This document shows positions 17,260 through 32,297 of a stretch of DNA of 60,818 nt, one piece after another. The translations under genes and the position numbers were made by a program. The notes under the pieces were generated by a model. The model did no database searches. It had not been told where the DNA came from and saw only the letters and a program-made list of their open reading frames with translations. The stretch is taken from assembly GCA_017509605.1 (NCBI GenBank), contig JAFWPH010000024.1, positions 1 to 60,818 of the forward strand, read 5' to 3'. The DNA is from Bacteroidaceae bacterium. Lineage in GTDB: Bacteria; Bacteroidota; Bacteroidia; Bacteroidales; Bacteroidaceae. Position 1 is the stretch's first letter. The number at the start of each line of letters is the position of its first letter.

Positions 17260-18770
17260 AAATACTCTCTCTCTACAAACTGATAGCCCGCAACCAGCGA
17301 TTGGCCACGCGCAGGCACCCCATGTTCTCGAAAGGCAAGTTCATGAAGATTTTCATCTACTTGATGGTGGCTTTCTGGGCGTGTTACCTGATCTTCTTCG
17401 GAATAGTGCTTGGCTTGGCGTTTAAGGAAGACAGCGTGGAAGGTTACGACCGTATCAACGGAGGCATGATATTCTTCCTCATCGTCGATTTCTTCATGCG
17501 TTTCATGGCTCAGGAGACACCGGCACAGGAGATAAAACCTTACAAGACTCTGCCGATACCCCAAAAACCGCTTATCAGCATCTTTCTTGTCAGGATGGGA
17601 CTTCAGGCTTACAACCTCATATGGTTCTTCTTCCTTGTCCCGTTCGGTTGCATTTCCGTCATCCCGCTTTGGGGAATAGTTGGGCTGGTCGGGTTTCTCC
17701 TCGGCTGGTGGCTGATATTCGTGGTCAACGCCTATTGGTATCTCCTCTGGCGCACACTCATCAACCGCAAGATGCTTTTTGTGTTTATCCCGCTTGCCAT
17801 CTACGCGGCTTTGGTCTATTCCGGCTTTTTCCACAATGAAGACAACATGTGGCTATATTATGCCACCCTTAACCTCGGACGTGGCTTTATAGAATGGAAA
17901 TGGTGGAGCTTCATCTCTGTCATTGCTGTTGGCCTGCTCTTGTTCTTCGTCAACCAGCGCATACAAATTGCGTCAATCTACAGGGAGATCTCCCGAGAGA
18001 CGACGGCCATGAAGGTGAAAACCCAGAAGATGACCTTCCTCGACCGCTACGGCGTGATAGGAGAGTATCTCAGGCTTGAAATCAAGAGCATCAGACGAAA
18101 CAAGGTGGTGCGCTCACAGTTCTACATCGGAATTTTCTACACCCTCCTGCTTTGCCTGCTTCTCGCCTTCACCAATATCTACGACAACGCATTCATGAAG
18201 GTGTTCATCCTCATCTATTGCTTCGCCTGTCTTGGCACCATCACGCTCACAAACATCATGTGCAGCGAGGGCAACTACATGGACCTGCTCATGAGCCGCA
18301 AGGAGTCAGCGCTGGCATTGCTCAAGGCGAAGTATTTCTTCAACTGCTTCATGCTCGTCCTTCCCTTCCTTATCTCGCTCATTCCTGTGGTGCAGAATAA
18401 ATTCACATTGCTCGAAAGCGTGGGGTGTATGCTTTTTTCGACAGGCGTTATCTTCCCCTTCCTTTTCCAACTGGCGGTCTATAACAACACCACCATCGAC
18501 CTCAACAACAAGGTCACGGGCAAGAACAACATGCGAGGATCGAAGACCCAGGTCATCATGTCGTTCGCCGCATTGTTTGTGCCGATGTTCATCATGTACG
18601 GACTGGTCGTGGCCTTTGGCGACAACAAGACTGGAGCGCCCCTCGTCATGCTGGTGATCGGACTTATCGGAACCATCCTGCATCCATGGTGGCTCAGAAA
18701 CATCTACCAGCGCTTCATCGCACGAAGGTACCAGAATATGGAAGGATTCCGAAGTACAAGAAAACAATAA
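17256..18770 (+). CDS. DUF5687 family ABC-type permease
   Basis: A 504-residue inner-membrane protein with about 12 hydrophobic segments. It starts MKILSLYKLIARNQRLATRR and matches the DUF5687 family that partners a single ATPase in Bacteroidota. The ATG at 17256 overlaps the trxB stop by four bases (ATGA), which fits translational coupling. A start at 17211 inside trxB is rejected. The ATPase gene follows after 34 bp. Substrate is unknown. Confidence 0.85.
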   Translation: MKILSLYKLIARNQRLATRRHPMFSKGKFMKIFIYLMVAFWACYLIFFGIVLGLAFKEDSVEGYDRINGGMIFFLIVDFFMRFMAQETPAQEIKPYKTLPIPQKPLISIFLVRMGLQAYNLIWFFFLVPFGCISVIPLWGIVGLVGFLLGWWLIFVVNAYWYLLWRTLINRKMLFVFIPLAIYAALVYSGFFHNEDNMWLYYATLNLGRGFIEWKWWSFISVIAVGLLLFFVNQRIQIASIYREISRETTAMKVKTQKMTFLDRYGVIGEYLRLEIKSIRRNKVVRSQFYIGIFYTLLLCLLLAFTNIYDNAFMKVFILIYCFACLGTITLTNIMCSEGNYMDLLMSRKESALALLKAKYFFNCFMLVLPFLISLIPVVQNKFTLLESVGCMLFSTGVIFPFLFQLAVYNNTTIDLNNKVTGKNNMRGSKTQVIMSFAALFVPMFIMYGLVVAFGDNKTGAPLVMLVIGLIGTILHPWWLRNIYQRFIARRYQNMEGFRSTRKQ

Positions 18771-18804
18771 AACTACCTATACAAAAACAGACACCACCAA
18801 CATT

Positions 18805-19641
18805 ATGGACTTAACTGTAACCAACGTCAAGAAAACATTCGGCACGACCGTAGCCCTCGATATCAATAATTTCGTCATTCATTCGGGCGACTTGCTCGGA
18901 CTCGTAGGAAATAACGGTGCGGGAAAGACCACACTCTTCCGCATCATCCTCGACTTGCTCAAACCCGATTCGGGAGAGGCTACCATGTCGGGAGAACTCG
19001 ATGGGAATATGGTCTCCTTCGTCACTTCCAAGTGCGAGGACTGGAAGGATTTCACGGGAGCGTACATCGACAACGGTTTCCTCATCGACTATCTCACCCC
19101 AGAGGAGTACTTCTACTTTATCGGAAAGGTATGTGGCATAGAGCGTGAAGTGGTGGATGAACGACTGCAACGGTTCGAACACTTCATGAATGGCGAGGTG
19201 CTCAAGCAGAACAAACTCATCCGTGACCTCTCAGCTGGAAACCAACAGAAGGTGGGTATCATCGGGGCTATGATCAACAATCCCAAGATGCTTATCCTCG
19301 ATGAACCTTTCAACTTCCTCGACCCCAGCTCCCAGATTGCCATCAAGTATATCCTTGAGCAGTACAACAAGGAAATGGGCGCGACGATTCTCATCTCCAG
19401 CCACAACCTCACCCACACCATCGACATCTGCTCCCGAATCACATTGCTCGAGCATGGTGTAATCCTCAAGGACTATCCCAAGGAGTATGCCAACCTCACC
19501 GCCGAAATCGATGCCTATTTCCGTGGAGAGGTCATCGACACACCTGTAGCATCGGTTGAGATCAATAGCATCGAGATTGATGTGGACGACCCTGCGTCGG
19601 GCTACGTCGTCGAGGGACAGAACCCGACGGAACTTGAATAG
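18805..19641 (+). CDS. ABC transporter ATP-binding protein
   Basis: A 278-residue ATPase subunit: Walker A GNNGAGKTT (residues 36-44), signature DLSAGNQQKVG, Walker B MLILDEPFNFLDPSS and switch His in ISSHNLTHT. The variant LSAGN in place of LSGGQ is still of the expected form. A C-terminal extension of about 45 residues (after DAYFRGEV) is acidic and unlike a transport-opp domain. It forms an exporter with the DUF5687 permease directly upstream. Confidence 0.93.
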   Translation: MDLTVTNVKKTFGTTVALDINNFVIHSGDLLGLVGNNGAGKTTLFRIILDLLKPDSGEATMSGELDGNMVSFVTSKCEDWKDFTGAYIDNGFLIDYLTPEEYFYFIGKVCGIEREVVDERLQRFEHFMNGEVLKQNKLIRDLSAGNQQKVGIIGAMINNPKMLILDEPFNFLDPSSQIAIKYILEQYNKEMGATILISSHNLTHTIDICSRITLLEHGVILKDYPKEYANLTAEIDAYFRGEVIDTPVASVEINSIEIDVDDPASGYVVEGQNPTELE

Positions 19642-19658
19642 CCACTCTTTTTGATAGT

Positions 19659-20186
19659 ATGGTTCGACGTCAGACCAAATCATTCCTCTGCTTAGCCTTG
19701 CTTTTGATGGTTGTCGCTCTGACCTCATGCCGATCTTCGAGGCATGGTGCAGATGTTGACTACCGTCAATTGGCTCGGGCAGGACTCAAACTTGGCATGG
19801 ACATTGAACCGAACGACAATTTCCAGTTGATGCTGGAGGCGGCATCATGGATGGGTGCGCCTTACCGGTATGGAGGAAACACACGAAAGGGAACCGACTG
19901 TTCGGGGATGGTCTCTGCCATCTATCAGCAGGTGTACCGACGCAGCCTACACCGCAGCAGTGCCGATATTTATCAGCACGACTGTCACCACATCTCACGT
20001 AGCGCTCTCCGTCAGGGAGACCTCGTTTTCTTTTCCACCTCCAGCACCAAAAAAGCAAACCATGTCGGTATCTATCTGAAGAATGAACAGTTCATTCATG
20101 CCAGCACTTCTAAGGGTGTCATTGTCAGTCACCTTGATGAGGACTACTACAAAAAGCATTGGCTGAAAGGGGGTAGGGTGAAGTGA
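19659..20186 (+). CDS. NlpC/P60 family lipoprotein (C40 peptidase)
   Basis: A 175-residue cell-wall hydrolase. The N-terminus has a type II signal peptide ending in a lipobox (VVALTSC, Cys about 22). The catalytic domain shows GTDCSGMVSAIYQQ (nucleophile Cys), the His in KKANHVGIYL and a following HAST. Family members cut gamma-D-Glu-meso-Dap bonds in peptidoglycan peptides. The domain is of minimal size with no visible SH3 domains. Its last codons lie in the first unit of a 20-bp tandem repeat, so the C-terminus may vary between strains. Confidence 0.9.
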   Translation: MVRRQTKSFLCLALLLMVVALTSCRSSRHGADVDYRQLARAGLKLGMDIEPNDNFQLMLEAASWMGAPYRYGGNTRKGTDCSGMVSAIYQQVYRRSLHRSSADIYQHDCHHISRSALRQGDLVFFSTSSTKKANHVGIYLKNEQFIHASTSKGVIVSHLDEDYYKKHWLKGGRVK

Positions 20187-20270
20187 ACTTGGGTCGTGTG
20201 AAATGAACCAAGGTCGTGTGAAGTGAACCAGGGTCGTGTGAAGTGAACCAGGGTTTTGTGAAAAGAATGG
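20171..20270 (+). repeat. Five 20-bp tandem repeats spanning a stop codon
   Basis: Five consecutive 20-bp units, consensus gggtcgtgtgaagtgaacca, run from 20171 to 20270. The inner three are nearly identical and the outer two diverged. The first unit contains the TGA of the NlpC/P60 gene. The period is not a multiple of three, so copy-number change would not preserve a downstream frame. No gene is encoded in the rest of the stretch to 20460. Confidence 0.85.
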
Positions 20271-20467
20271 ATTCAGGACCATATTTTTCAGAAAATAAGA
20301 CCACTGAAGCATGGACTGCTGAAAGAATTTTGGACTTGGTTGTGTGCGTTGACACAATTTTTCGTGATGATTTCTTGTGCTGATGATGAAAAAATCAATT
20401 ATTTTGCACCTTATTATTGATGTATATCAAGAAAATGCATATTTTTAAAATGTTTTCGCACACAAAC

Positions 20468-20568
20468 TTGCATTTTATTCATTTATTGATTAATTTTGCA
20501 TCGTGTTTTTCATAGTATTAGATTTAAGGTTAACAAAGGTTGGGGATAAGGCGTTATCCCCTTTTTTT
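20468..20568 (+). ncRNA. Candidate small RNA, copy B (promoter + about 60-nt body + terminator)
   Basis: TTG (20468-20470), a 20-nt spacer and TAATTTTGC (20491-20499) form the promoter. The body begins ATCGTGTTTTTCATAGTATT, includes AGATTTAAGGTTAACAAAGG and ends in GGGGATAA-GGCG-TTATCCCC plus seven T (20542-20568). It is the same element as 10111-10217 on the other strand: after the -7 box the first 28 bases differ at one position, then there is a 4-nt indel and a conserved AGGTTA..AAAG block. The terminator stem is unrelated in sequence. There is no ORF. Confidence 0.7.
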
Positions 20569-20580
20569 ATGCCCTGAAGT

Positions 20581-23469
20581 CTAATAGGTATTCTTGTTCA
20601 TTCTCATTTTTTTCTTTGGTTGCTTGTTGAACCTATAGGTGACGCTGAAGAGCCAGTAGGCGGGAAGAGATACAGTGCGTGTCTCACGTATGCCTCGTTC
20701 GTTGACCACGTATGCCACGCTCTTGTATTGGTGCAGAATGTCAATGGCCTTCAGACTCAGACCTATTTTGTTCTTCAGGATGGATCTGGAGAGTTTCATG
20801 TCCCATTCGCACGCCAGTTTGTTCAGTTCATCGTTTGAATAACCTTGGCGCTTGATCAATCCACATTCCGTTTCCCAATCTATACCAAGTGGCAACTTGG
20901 CGGAGAGCCAGAAATCACCCTTATAATCCCAAGTATCACGATATCCCAAATTCTCTCTATCATTTAATGGCTTCTTCCATTCAGCACTTAGACGGAATCC
21001 TCCCGACACATCCTTATAGTGGGTTCTGAGTTGGATATGCGCATAGTTAGTGAGTTCGTCGTTGTCCATCTGCCGAGGTTGTCCTGTAGCACCGTCAGCG
21101 ACGTAGTTCTTCATCCGTTGGTAACGACTCCTAAGATTGTAGTTGATGGTGATTGGCAGTTTTGAGATGTTTGCAAATTGTTGTCCACGAGTAGTGAACT
21201 CAATATCCCAAGTCCCGTCAATGTTGTCTGGGCGATTGATATATACACCTGCATCATAACGATAGGTGTAGATAATCCTGTTAATATAACTCGTGTATTT
21301 CAGGCTGTGTTCCAGATAAGCGGATGGTTTCTTCATAGGCCAGTTCCACGAGAGTTCCGATCTCCATGTCGTGGGCGACTTCAGATGCTCGTTACCTTGA
21401 TAGATGTTGATTTTGTCCGACGTCAGTGGCAGGGTTATCAACTGCGTGGCGTCGGGGAGACTGCGCTCAAGTGAGGAGGATGCATAGAATTTCCATAACG
21501 AGTTTCTGGCATTATCGCCTCTCCATTTCGAATGAGTGAATGTCAGCGAGGGCTCGAAGAACACAGGAGATTGCATCAGACAGGTGTCAACGGTGTGTCG
21601 GTTGTAATTTGTGCGTCGGTCAGTGATGGAGAGGGGAAGACGGAGCTCGATTTTCGTGCGTAGTTTCCGGTCTTGAACAAGATGCTCATAGGTGTAATTC
21701 ATGCCCACGTCATATTTGTTCTCATTCATCTGGCGGTGATAACTGTTCTGAATATCCCGCACCAAAGAAACGGCATCGAGAATCGTCTCCCTGTCCTTCT
21801 CGTGGTTGAATGTGTAATTGGCAAAAAACCTCATGTCAGTTCCATAGAACAAACGTGAAATCTTGTATGAGAGGTCGGCCCTTGCCTTGACATGGGTGTT
21901 GGGACGGTCGATGTCTTCCTCGATGTCAATTTGAGTCAACTCTGGATTCCACGTCAGATATCGGTTGAAGCGGTCTGTTTCATCAGTGCTTTTCGTGTAA
22001 TTGACCCCTGTTGTGAAGTCAATGAGGTCACCGGAATATAACTTCTGGGAAATGTTGAAATACTGGGATGCGCCGTGCTCTTTCTTCTTTCCATTCATCC
22101 AGCGTTTGCGGGCACTGATCATCGACGGATCGTTAACTGCCATTCCCATGCTGAAAAGTGAGTCGAGTATGGCAAGGCCATTTTCTCTTGTGTCGGTTCC
22201 CGATTCATAGTAACGCTCGTCGCTGTCGTCTTTCTTGTTGTTGAAACTCAGTTTCGTCTGGCTTTGCATCCAAAAAGGCATCTTCAAGGTAAAGGTGTTG
22301 GCCAGAGAGATTCCGATGTTCCTGTTTACCGTGGAATTCTGTGATGTACTGAAGGTGCTGTTCTCGTTGTGATAGATTTCCTCGAATACATCTGAACCTC
22401 TTTCTGATTTCTTGCGGTTCAGTTCCACAGTCACCTGGTTCTTACTCCGCTTATGTTCCGTCAGCAGTGTGGCTGTCAGCAGATTACTGGTCGTTCTCCC
22501 CTCTCTCGCATCGCTGTCGTATGCATATCCGCTGAACGTATAGTCGCCCATGTTCAGGTTATTCATTCCTCCCACTATGGCCAAATGAGAGACATCAGTG
22601 AATCGGAGTCCGAACAGGCGGGCCAGATAAGCGTCTTCAGTTCCAGCGCCAACCTCCACATTAGCCATGTAGCCTTTACTGTATTCCTTCTTCAGGTTCA
22701 CATCCATCACGTATTCTTTCTCTGCGGTTTCGTCGCGAAGCACCATGGCCTTCTCGGGTGTCTGGTCATAAACCTTGATCTCTTTCACGGTGTAGTAAGG
22801 CAGGTTCTCGAGCATCAGTTTGTTGTTGCCCCGGAATAAGTCCTTGCCGTTGAGCAACAGGTTATCTATCTTCCTGCCGTTGACAAAGATCTCGCCATTC
22901 TTGTTCAGTTCCGTACCGGGCATCTGACGAATCAGCGCATCAAGCATACTGCCGTCGGCCACGTTGAAGGCGTCGGCATTATATACGATTGTGTCGCCAC
23001 GATAGTACATCTTCACTTTCGTGGCCGTCACCACCACCTCGTCGAGCGTTCTGTCAGTGAAGGTGTTCCTCCTTTTCATAAACAAGTCAGGCAAATTGTA
23101 ATAGTTCTGCTTGCCTACTGACTTCAAGGAATGGGCGCTGGATACCGTCTGGTAGTCGGGATGTGTCAGTTTGATGATGCACGACCGAAAGGCCTTGTCT
23201 CTCTTGACCTTGAACGAAAAATTGCCGTCTTTATCTTGAACACTATCCACCACCACACTGTCGGTCGTCATCAGATATGCATTCACGTATGGGATTCGTA
23301 TGCCTGTGAAGTTGTCAAGCACTTTGAAGTTTAATTGATAAAACTCCTTGCCCAAGGTCGGGTCTTGAGAACCACTGACGATGACGACCTGTGGCTTTAC
23401 CGACAGAGAAATGGATAATACAGTCAAGAACAATACTATCCGTATAGAATGAAGAATCCCTTTTGCCAT
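20581..23469 (-). CDS. Outer-membrane beta-barrel protein with CarboxypepD_reg and plug-like domains
   Basis: A 962-residue outer-membrane protein. A signal peptide (about 1-27) is followed by a CarboxypepD_reg-like beta sandwich (about 45-130) and a TonB-receptor-like plug (EVVVTATKVKMYYRGDTIVY, MLDALIRQMPGTELNKNGEI, VNGRKIDNLLLNGKDLF). A long beta-barrel region of the OMP_b-brl_3 type reaches the C-terminus, with a basic end (KKKMRMNKNTY). No SusD partner is adjacent. It lies 11 bp after the GH29-GH2 gene on the same strand, so it probably imports or binds the same glycan. Whether it depends on TonB cannot be told, as no clear TonB box was found. Confidence 0.85.
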   Translation of the reverse strand: MAKGILHSIRIVLFLTVLSISLSVKPQVVIVSGSQDPTLGKEFYQLNFKVLDNFTGIRIPYVNAYLMTTDSVVVDSVQDKDGNFSFKVKRDKAFRSCIIKLTHPDYQTVSSAHSLKSVGKQNYYNLPDLFMKRRNTFTDRTLDEVVVTATKVKMYYRGDTIVYNADAFNVADGSMLDALIRQMPGTELNKNGEIFVNGRKIDNLLLNGKDLFRGNNKLMLENLPYYTVKEIKVYDQTPEKAMVLRDETAEKEYVMDVNLKKEYSKGYMANVEVGAGTEDAYLARLFGLRFTDVSHLAIVGGMNNLNMGDYTFSGYAYDSDAREGRTTSNLLTATLLTEHKRSKNQVTVELNRKKSERGSDVFEEIYHNENSTFSTSQNSTVNRNIGISLANTFTLKMPFWMQSQTKLSFNNKKDDSDERYYESGTDTRENGLAILDSLFSMGMAVNDPSMISARKRWMNGKKKEHGASQYFNISQKLYSGDLIDFTTGVNYTKSTDETDRFNRYLTWNPELTQIDIEEDIDRPNTHVKARADLSYKISRLFYGTDMRFFANYTFNHEKDRETILDAVSLVRDIQNSYHRQMNENKYDVGMNYTYEHLVQDRKLRTKIELRLPLSITDRRTNYNRHTVDTCLMQSPVFFEPSLTFTHSKWRGDNARNSLWKFYASSSLERSLPDATQLITLPLTSDKINIYQGNEHLKSPTTWRSELSWNWPMKKPSAYLEHSLKYTSYINRIIYTYRYDAGVYINRPDNIDGTWDIEFTTRGQQFANISKLPITINYNLRSRYQRMKNYVADGATGQPRQMDNDELTNYAHIQLRTHYKDVSGGFRLSAEWKKPLNDRENLGYRDTWDYKGDFWLSAKLPLGIDWETECGLIKRQGYSNDELNKLACEWDMKLSRSILKNKIGLSLKAIDILHQYKSVAYVVNERGIRETRTVSLPAYWLFSVTYRFNKQPKKKMRMNKNTY

Positions 23470-23480
23470 TCCTTACCAAC

Positions 23481-29235
<5,755 letters not shown>

Positions 29236-29290
29236 TGCTTTTTAGGAAAGCCTTCAGGGTTTCCTGAAGGGGAATTTGTATGAGCCCGCT

Positions 29291-29974
29291 TTAGTCGAAA
29301 AGACCTGGCTCGCTGAACGTGCGTTTCTCTTCGGGAATCAAGTCCTTCAAGTCGGTGTCGTCTTCTGGCTCTTCCGTCGGGGACGTTTGCATACTCTCAT
29401 TGATATTGTCGAGCGACTCGCCCAAATAGGTGTAGTAGAAATTGGAACTTTTGGACGATGGGAACTGGCTGCGTGAATCTACGTCCTGACGGTTGCGGAG
29501 ATGGTCCACGATCCTGTTGTAGCAGTCCATAGCGCTTTGTGCTTTCACTCGAACACGAAACAGCGTGTCTTTGTACTGGAACTTCGACGTCTCGGGAATC
29601 AGCACCACACGCTTGAAAGTCAGGCTCGCTTCATACCAACCATAACGAGGCTCGTTCAGGATGTCCTGTATGGTACGGCGGCGCTCAGTCATCACGCCCG
29701 GGTGCTTGGGGTCGTTCTTCTGCTCCTCACGCTTCTTCTGCTGCTCCTTGAACTCCTCCATGCTCTGAGCATCCGACTTGATGATGATCACGTAGTTGTT
29801 GAAGCTGACCTTCAGATGGTAAGGATATATCGAAGAACCAATATAAAAGGCGTTGATCCTATTGATAAGGGATTGTTCTACCTTGATTTCAGGAATGGTC
29901 CTTAAGAAGTCGGCGGCTTCTTCAACGCTTTTCACAAATGCCTCATGGGCAAAATACCTAATGTATAAGTTCAT
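29291..29974 (-). CDS. Hypothetical protein conserved in style with Bacteroidota
   Basis: A 227-residue soluble protein that I do not recognise. The start is taken at 29974 (MNLYIRYFAHEAFVKSVEEA). The longer frame from 30022 adds a Ser/Phe-rich 16 residues. The central part has a Lys/Glu/Gln-rich helix (FKEQQKKREEQKNDPKHPG) and beta-type segments (ASLTFKRVVLIPETSKFQYK). The C-terminus is acidic and Ser-rich (EEPEDDTDLKDLIPEEKRTF). There is no signal peptide or membrane helix. It is the first gene of a run with the EamA transporter, 55 bp apart. Confidence 0.72.
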   Translation of the reverse strand: MNLYIRYFAHEAFVKSVEEAADFLRTIPEIKVEQSLINRINAFYIGSSIYPYHLKVSFNNYVIIIKSDAQSMEEFKEQQKKREEQKNDPKHPGVMTERRRTIQDILNEPRYGWYEASLTFKRVVLIPETSKFQYKDTLFRVRVKAQSAMDCYNRIVDHLRNRQDVDSRSQFPSSKSSNFYYTYLGESLDNINESMQTSPTEEPEDDTDLKDLIPEEKRTFSEPGLFD

Positions 29975-30077
29975 AAATGTAATAAAATCAATAGACTCGC
30001 TACTGAATGAAAAAATAAACAATCTAATGTGTGCTAACGGTAGGATAGGGACTGGGCACTATCTTAGCGTTACGAAT

Positions 30078-30086
30078 GCAAAGTTA
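30078..30086 (-). promoter_or_regulatory. -7 box (TAACTTTGC) upstream of the 29.3-30.0 kb gene
   Basis: A consensus Bacteroidota -7 box on the minus strand with a leader of about 100 nt. It is divergent from the doxX promoter. Confidence 0.55.
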
Positions 30087-30232
30087 CTTCAACTTGGGCG
30101 GAATACAAAAAAAATCTCTCTTTTTTTGACCTCACTTTTTGCTTTATAGCAATTATGGAACATAAAAAACACATTTTTTCCCATCAGTCACACCTTTTCG
30201 AATAAAAATGGTGTTTATTGTCTTTTTTTGTG

Positions 30233-30241
30233 TAACTTTGC
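30233..30241 (+). promoter_or_regulatory. -7 box (TAACTTTGC) of the DoxX gene
   Basis: A consensus box about 34 nt before the ATG at 30276. It argues against the longer frame beginning at 30228, which would start inside the promoter. Confidence 0.65.
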
Positions 30242-30275
30242 ACCCAAAATCAATTTTAACTACTATACCTATCTG

Positions 30276-30719
30276 ATGAAAAGCAATGGTTTTCTGAACT
30301 TTATTTTTCCCAACAGCCCCCACAGGGTCAGGGTAAACGTGGTTCTTCTTCTGGGCAGAATTGTGTTCTCTGTTTTGTTGGCATATCATGGCCTGATTAA
30401 AGTCGCTACTTTCAGCGATCTGTCAAATGAGTTCCCGAATCCGTTTGGATTGGGGTCTGCCGCCAGTCTTTCACTCGTAATCTTCGCCGAGGTGTTCTGT
30501 TCCCTGTTGGTACTTATCGGACTGGTCACACGACTCGCTGTGATGCCAATTGTCTTCGCCATGTTGGTGGCATATCTTTTTGTGCATGGAGGATATATTG
30601 TTGATGGTGGAGAACTGCCGTTTATTTATGCCATAATTTTCGCGCTCATTGGCGTCACAGGGGCTGGCAAGTACTCCATCGACTACAAAATCCACAAGAA
30701 GTTCAAGCATAAAGCTTAA
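30276..30719 (+). CDS. DoxX family membrane protein
   Basis: A 147-residue, four-helix inner-membrane protein. The pattern LLLGRIVFSVLLAYHGLIKV, FAEVFCSLLVLIGLVTRLAV and LPFIYAIIFALIGVTGAGKYSIDY is typical of DoxX proteins, which are linked to redox homeostasis and quinone-related processes without a settled reaction. The start at 30276 (MKSNGFLNFI) is preferred because the promoter box ends at 30241. It is a single gene, convergent with the RsmF-like gene. Confidence 0.88.
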   Translation: MKSNGFLNFIFPNSPHRVRVNVVLLLGRIVFSVLLAYHGLIKVATFSDLSNEFPNPFGLGSAASLSLVIFAEVFCSLLVLIGLVTRLAVMPIVFAMLVAYLFVHGGYIVDGGELPFIYAIIFALIGVTGAGKYSIDYKIHKKFKHKA

Positions 30720-30725
30720 GCAGGC

Positions 30726-32114
30726 TTACTCCCGCTGCCTGATTTTCCAATACTCAGGATAGAGATTGTTGGAACGGTTTCCGAGGTTGTTGACGAAACC
30801 CAAGGGAATACCTTGGTGAGTAATCAGCACATAACCTTGTGCCATACTGGCGTCCAGTCGGATAGCTTCCCTGCGAAGATATGCCAGTGAGGTGGCATGG
30901 TCCAACTCTGCGCTGGGACAAAAGTCGGGATGTAGCAATAGACTCATCGCGAGAGAGTGGGATGGACAGATTTTCTTGCCTTTCATCTCGCCCAACTCGA
31001 TGCCATGATGCAGAATATGCAGACCCTGCTGAAGATGCTCCAGCAGCAGACTGTAAGCCTTGGGAAAAGCGCTGAATACGCCGTCGGACTCCAACAAGGC
31101 ATATTCGTCGGCATTTTTGATGAACTTGGTCAAGTCGAGTCCTGCTTTCGGGCTCGACTTTCCTTTTTTCTTGTCTTTCTTTGTTCTCGAAAAGGGGCGG
31201 TTTCCGGTGCTTTCGTCTTTCATCACCACACATGCGAAGAAGCCCTCTCCTTTGGCTTTGTGGGGAAAGAAATGGTAACAGGGCATGGCAGTCCCACTGA
31301 GCAAGTTGCCAGTGATTCCCCATGTCTCGTCAGTGCCCACAGGCAGACAACGGCCGCCCAGTTCACCGCAGATCCATTCCAGGTTCTCCTCATCCTCATG
31401 GATGTTGTAGGTGCAGGTGCTATACACCAATATACCTCCTGGTTTCAGACAAGACCAGATGGCGCCCACGATCTCGCGCTGGCGCTTTTGGCACATACTG
31501 ACATTGCTTTCACTCCATTCGTCAATCGCTGTCGGGTCCTTGCGGAACATGCCCTCGCCCGAACATGGAACATCGGCGACAACCACATCGAACAACTCAC
31601 CTAAATACTGGAAATCAGGTGCGTAGTTGCTCGTCACCACACTGTTGGGATAGCCCCACTTGATGATGTTCTCCATGAGAATATTGGCGCGGGAGCGGAC
31701 GGGGTCGTTCGACACAAGGAGACTTCCCTCAGGGAGGCAAGACAGGGCCAAGGTCGATTTGCCTCCAGGGGCAGCACACAGGTCGAGCACCACGGAAGGC
31801 TCCTTGACATACTGCTTGAGGATGCGTTCCAGAAACATCGAGGAGGCTTCCTGGACATAGTAACAACCGGCATGGAACATGGGGTCGAAGGTGAAGGCGG
31901 GACGTTTCGGTAGGTAAAATCCCGTTTCGCACCAGGGAACCCGTTCGTCTGTCATTGCCCGTTGCCATTTCATGGGATTGATACGGATGCTCACTGGACT
32001 TTCGCTGTCCGTGATCGCATGAATCAGGCCGTCAGCCTCGCACTTCTCCATCTGCTGATGCATCGCGTCAATGAATGCCATTGGCAGTCGTGTCTTTTCT
32101 CCGTCGTTTGCCAT
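30726..32114 (-). CDS. NOL1/NOP2/Sun (RsmF-like) rRNA cytosine-C5 methyltransferase
   Basis: A 462-residue RNA m5C methyltransferase. SAM motif VLDLCAAPGGKSTLALSCL, motif IV DVPCSGEGMF with the release Cys and motif VI YSTCTYN with the nucleophile Cys are all intact. An extra C-terminal region (about 320-460) with a final PUA-like part matches RsmF/YebU architecture, which modifies 16S rRNA C1407 in E. coli. Gene length and motif order fit that subgroup. It stands alone on this strand. Confidence 0.92.
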   Translation of the reverse strand: MANDGEKTRLPMAFIDAMHQQMEKCEADGLIHAITDSESPVSIRINPMKWQRAMTDERVPWCETGFYLPKRPAFTFDPMFHAGCYYVQEASSMFLERILKQYVKEPSVVLDLCAAPGGKSTLALSCLPEGSLLVSNDPVRSRANILMENIIKWGYPNSVVTSNYAPDFQYLGELFDVVVADVPCSGEGMFRKDPTAIDEWSESNVSMCQKRQREIVGAIWSCLKPGGILVYSTCTYNIHEDEENLEWICGELGGRCLPVGTDETWGITGNLLSGTAMPCYHFFPHKAKGEGFFACVVMKDESTGNRPFSRTKKDKKKGKSSPKAGLDLTKFIKNADEYALLESDGVFSAFPKAYSLLLEHLQQGLHILHHGIELGEMKGKKICPSHSLAMSLLLHPDFCPSAELDHATSLAYLRREAIRLDASMAQGYVLITHQGIPLGFVNNLGNRSNNLYPEYWKIRQRE

Positions 32115-32220
32115 ATCTTTCCGGTCTTGAAATGAATCTTGTTATCCGATATCTTTTTCCCTTTTATTTGTTCTAAGCGTAAAAAAGTGGACAATGTTTC
32201 CTATTTTGATGAATTTTGCA

Positions 32221-32229
32221 TATATTTGC
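32221..32229 (+). promoter_or_regulatory. -7 box (TATATTTGC) of the Lrp/AsnC gene
   Basis: It matches the TAnnTTTGC consensus, with a leader of about 65 nt before the ATG at 32298. Confidence 0.5.
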
Positions 32230-32297
32230 ACCAATATGATGCCATCGGCATTTTATGACTTCCGAAACTTTAATCACTTATTTAATCACTATCATCT

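Noticed and set aside
20125..20355. 76-codon minus-strand ORF
   Set aside because: It is a translation of the 20-bp tandem repeat, with no start context or homology.
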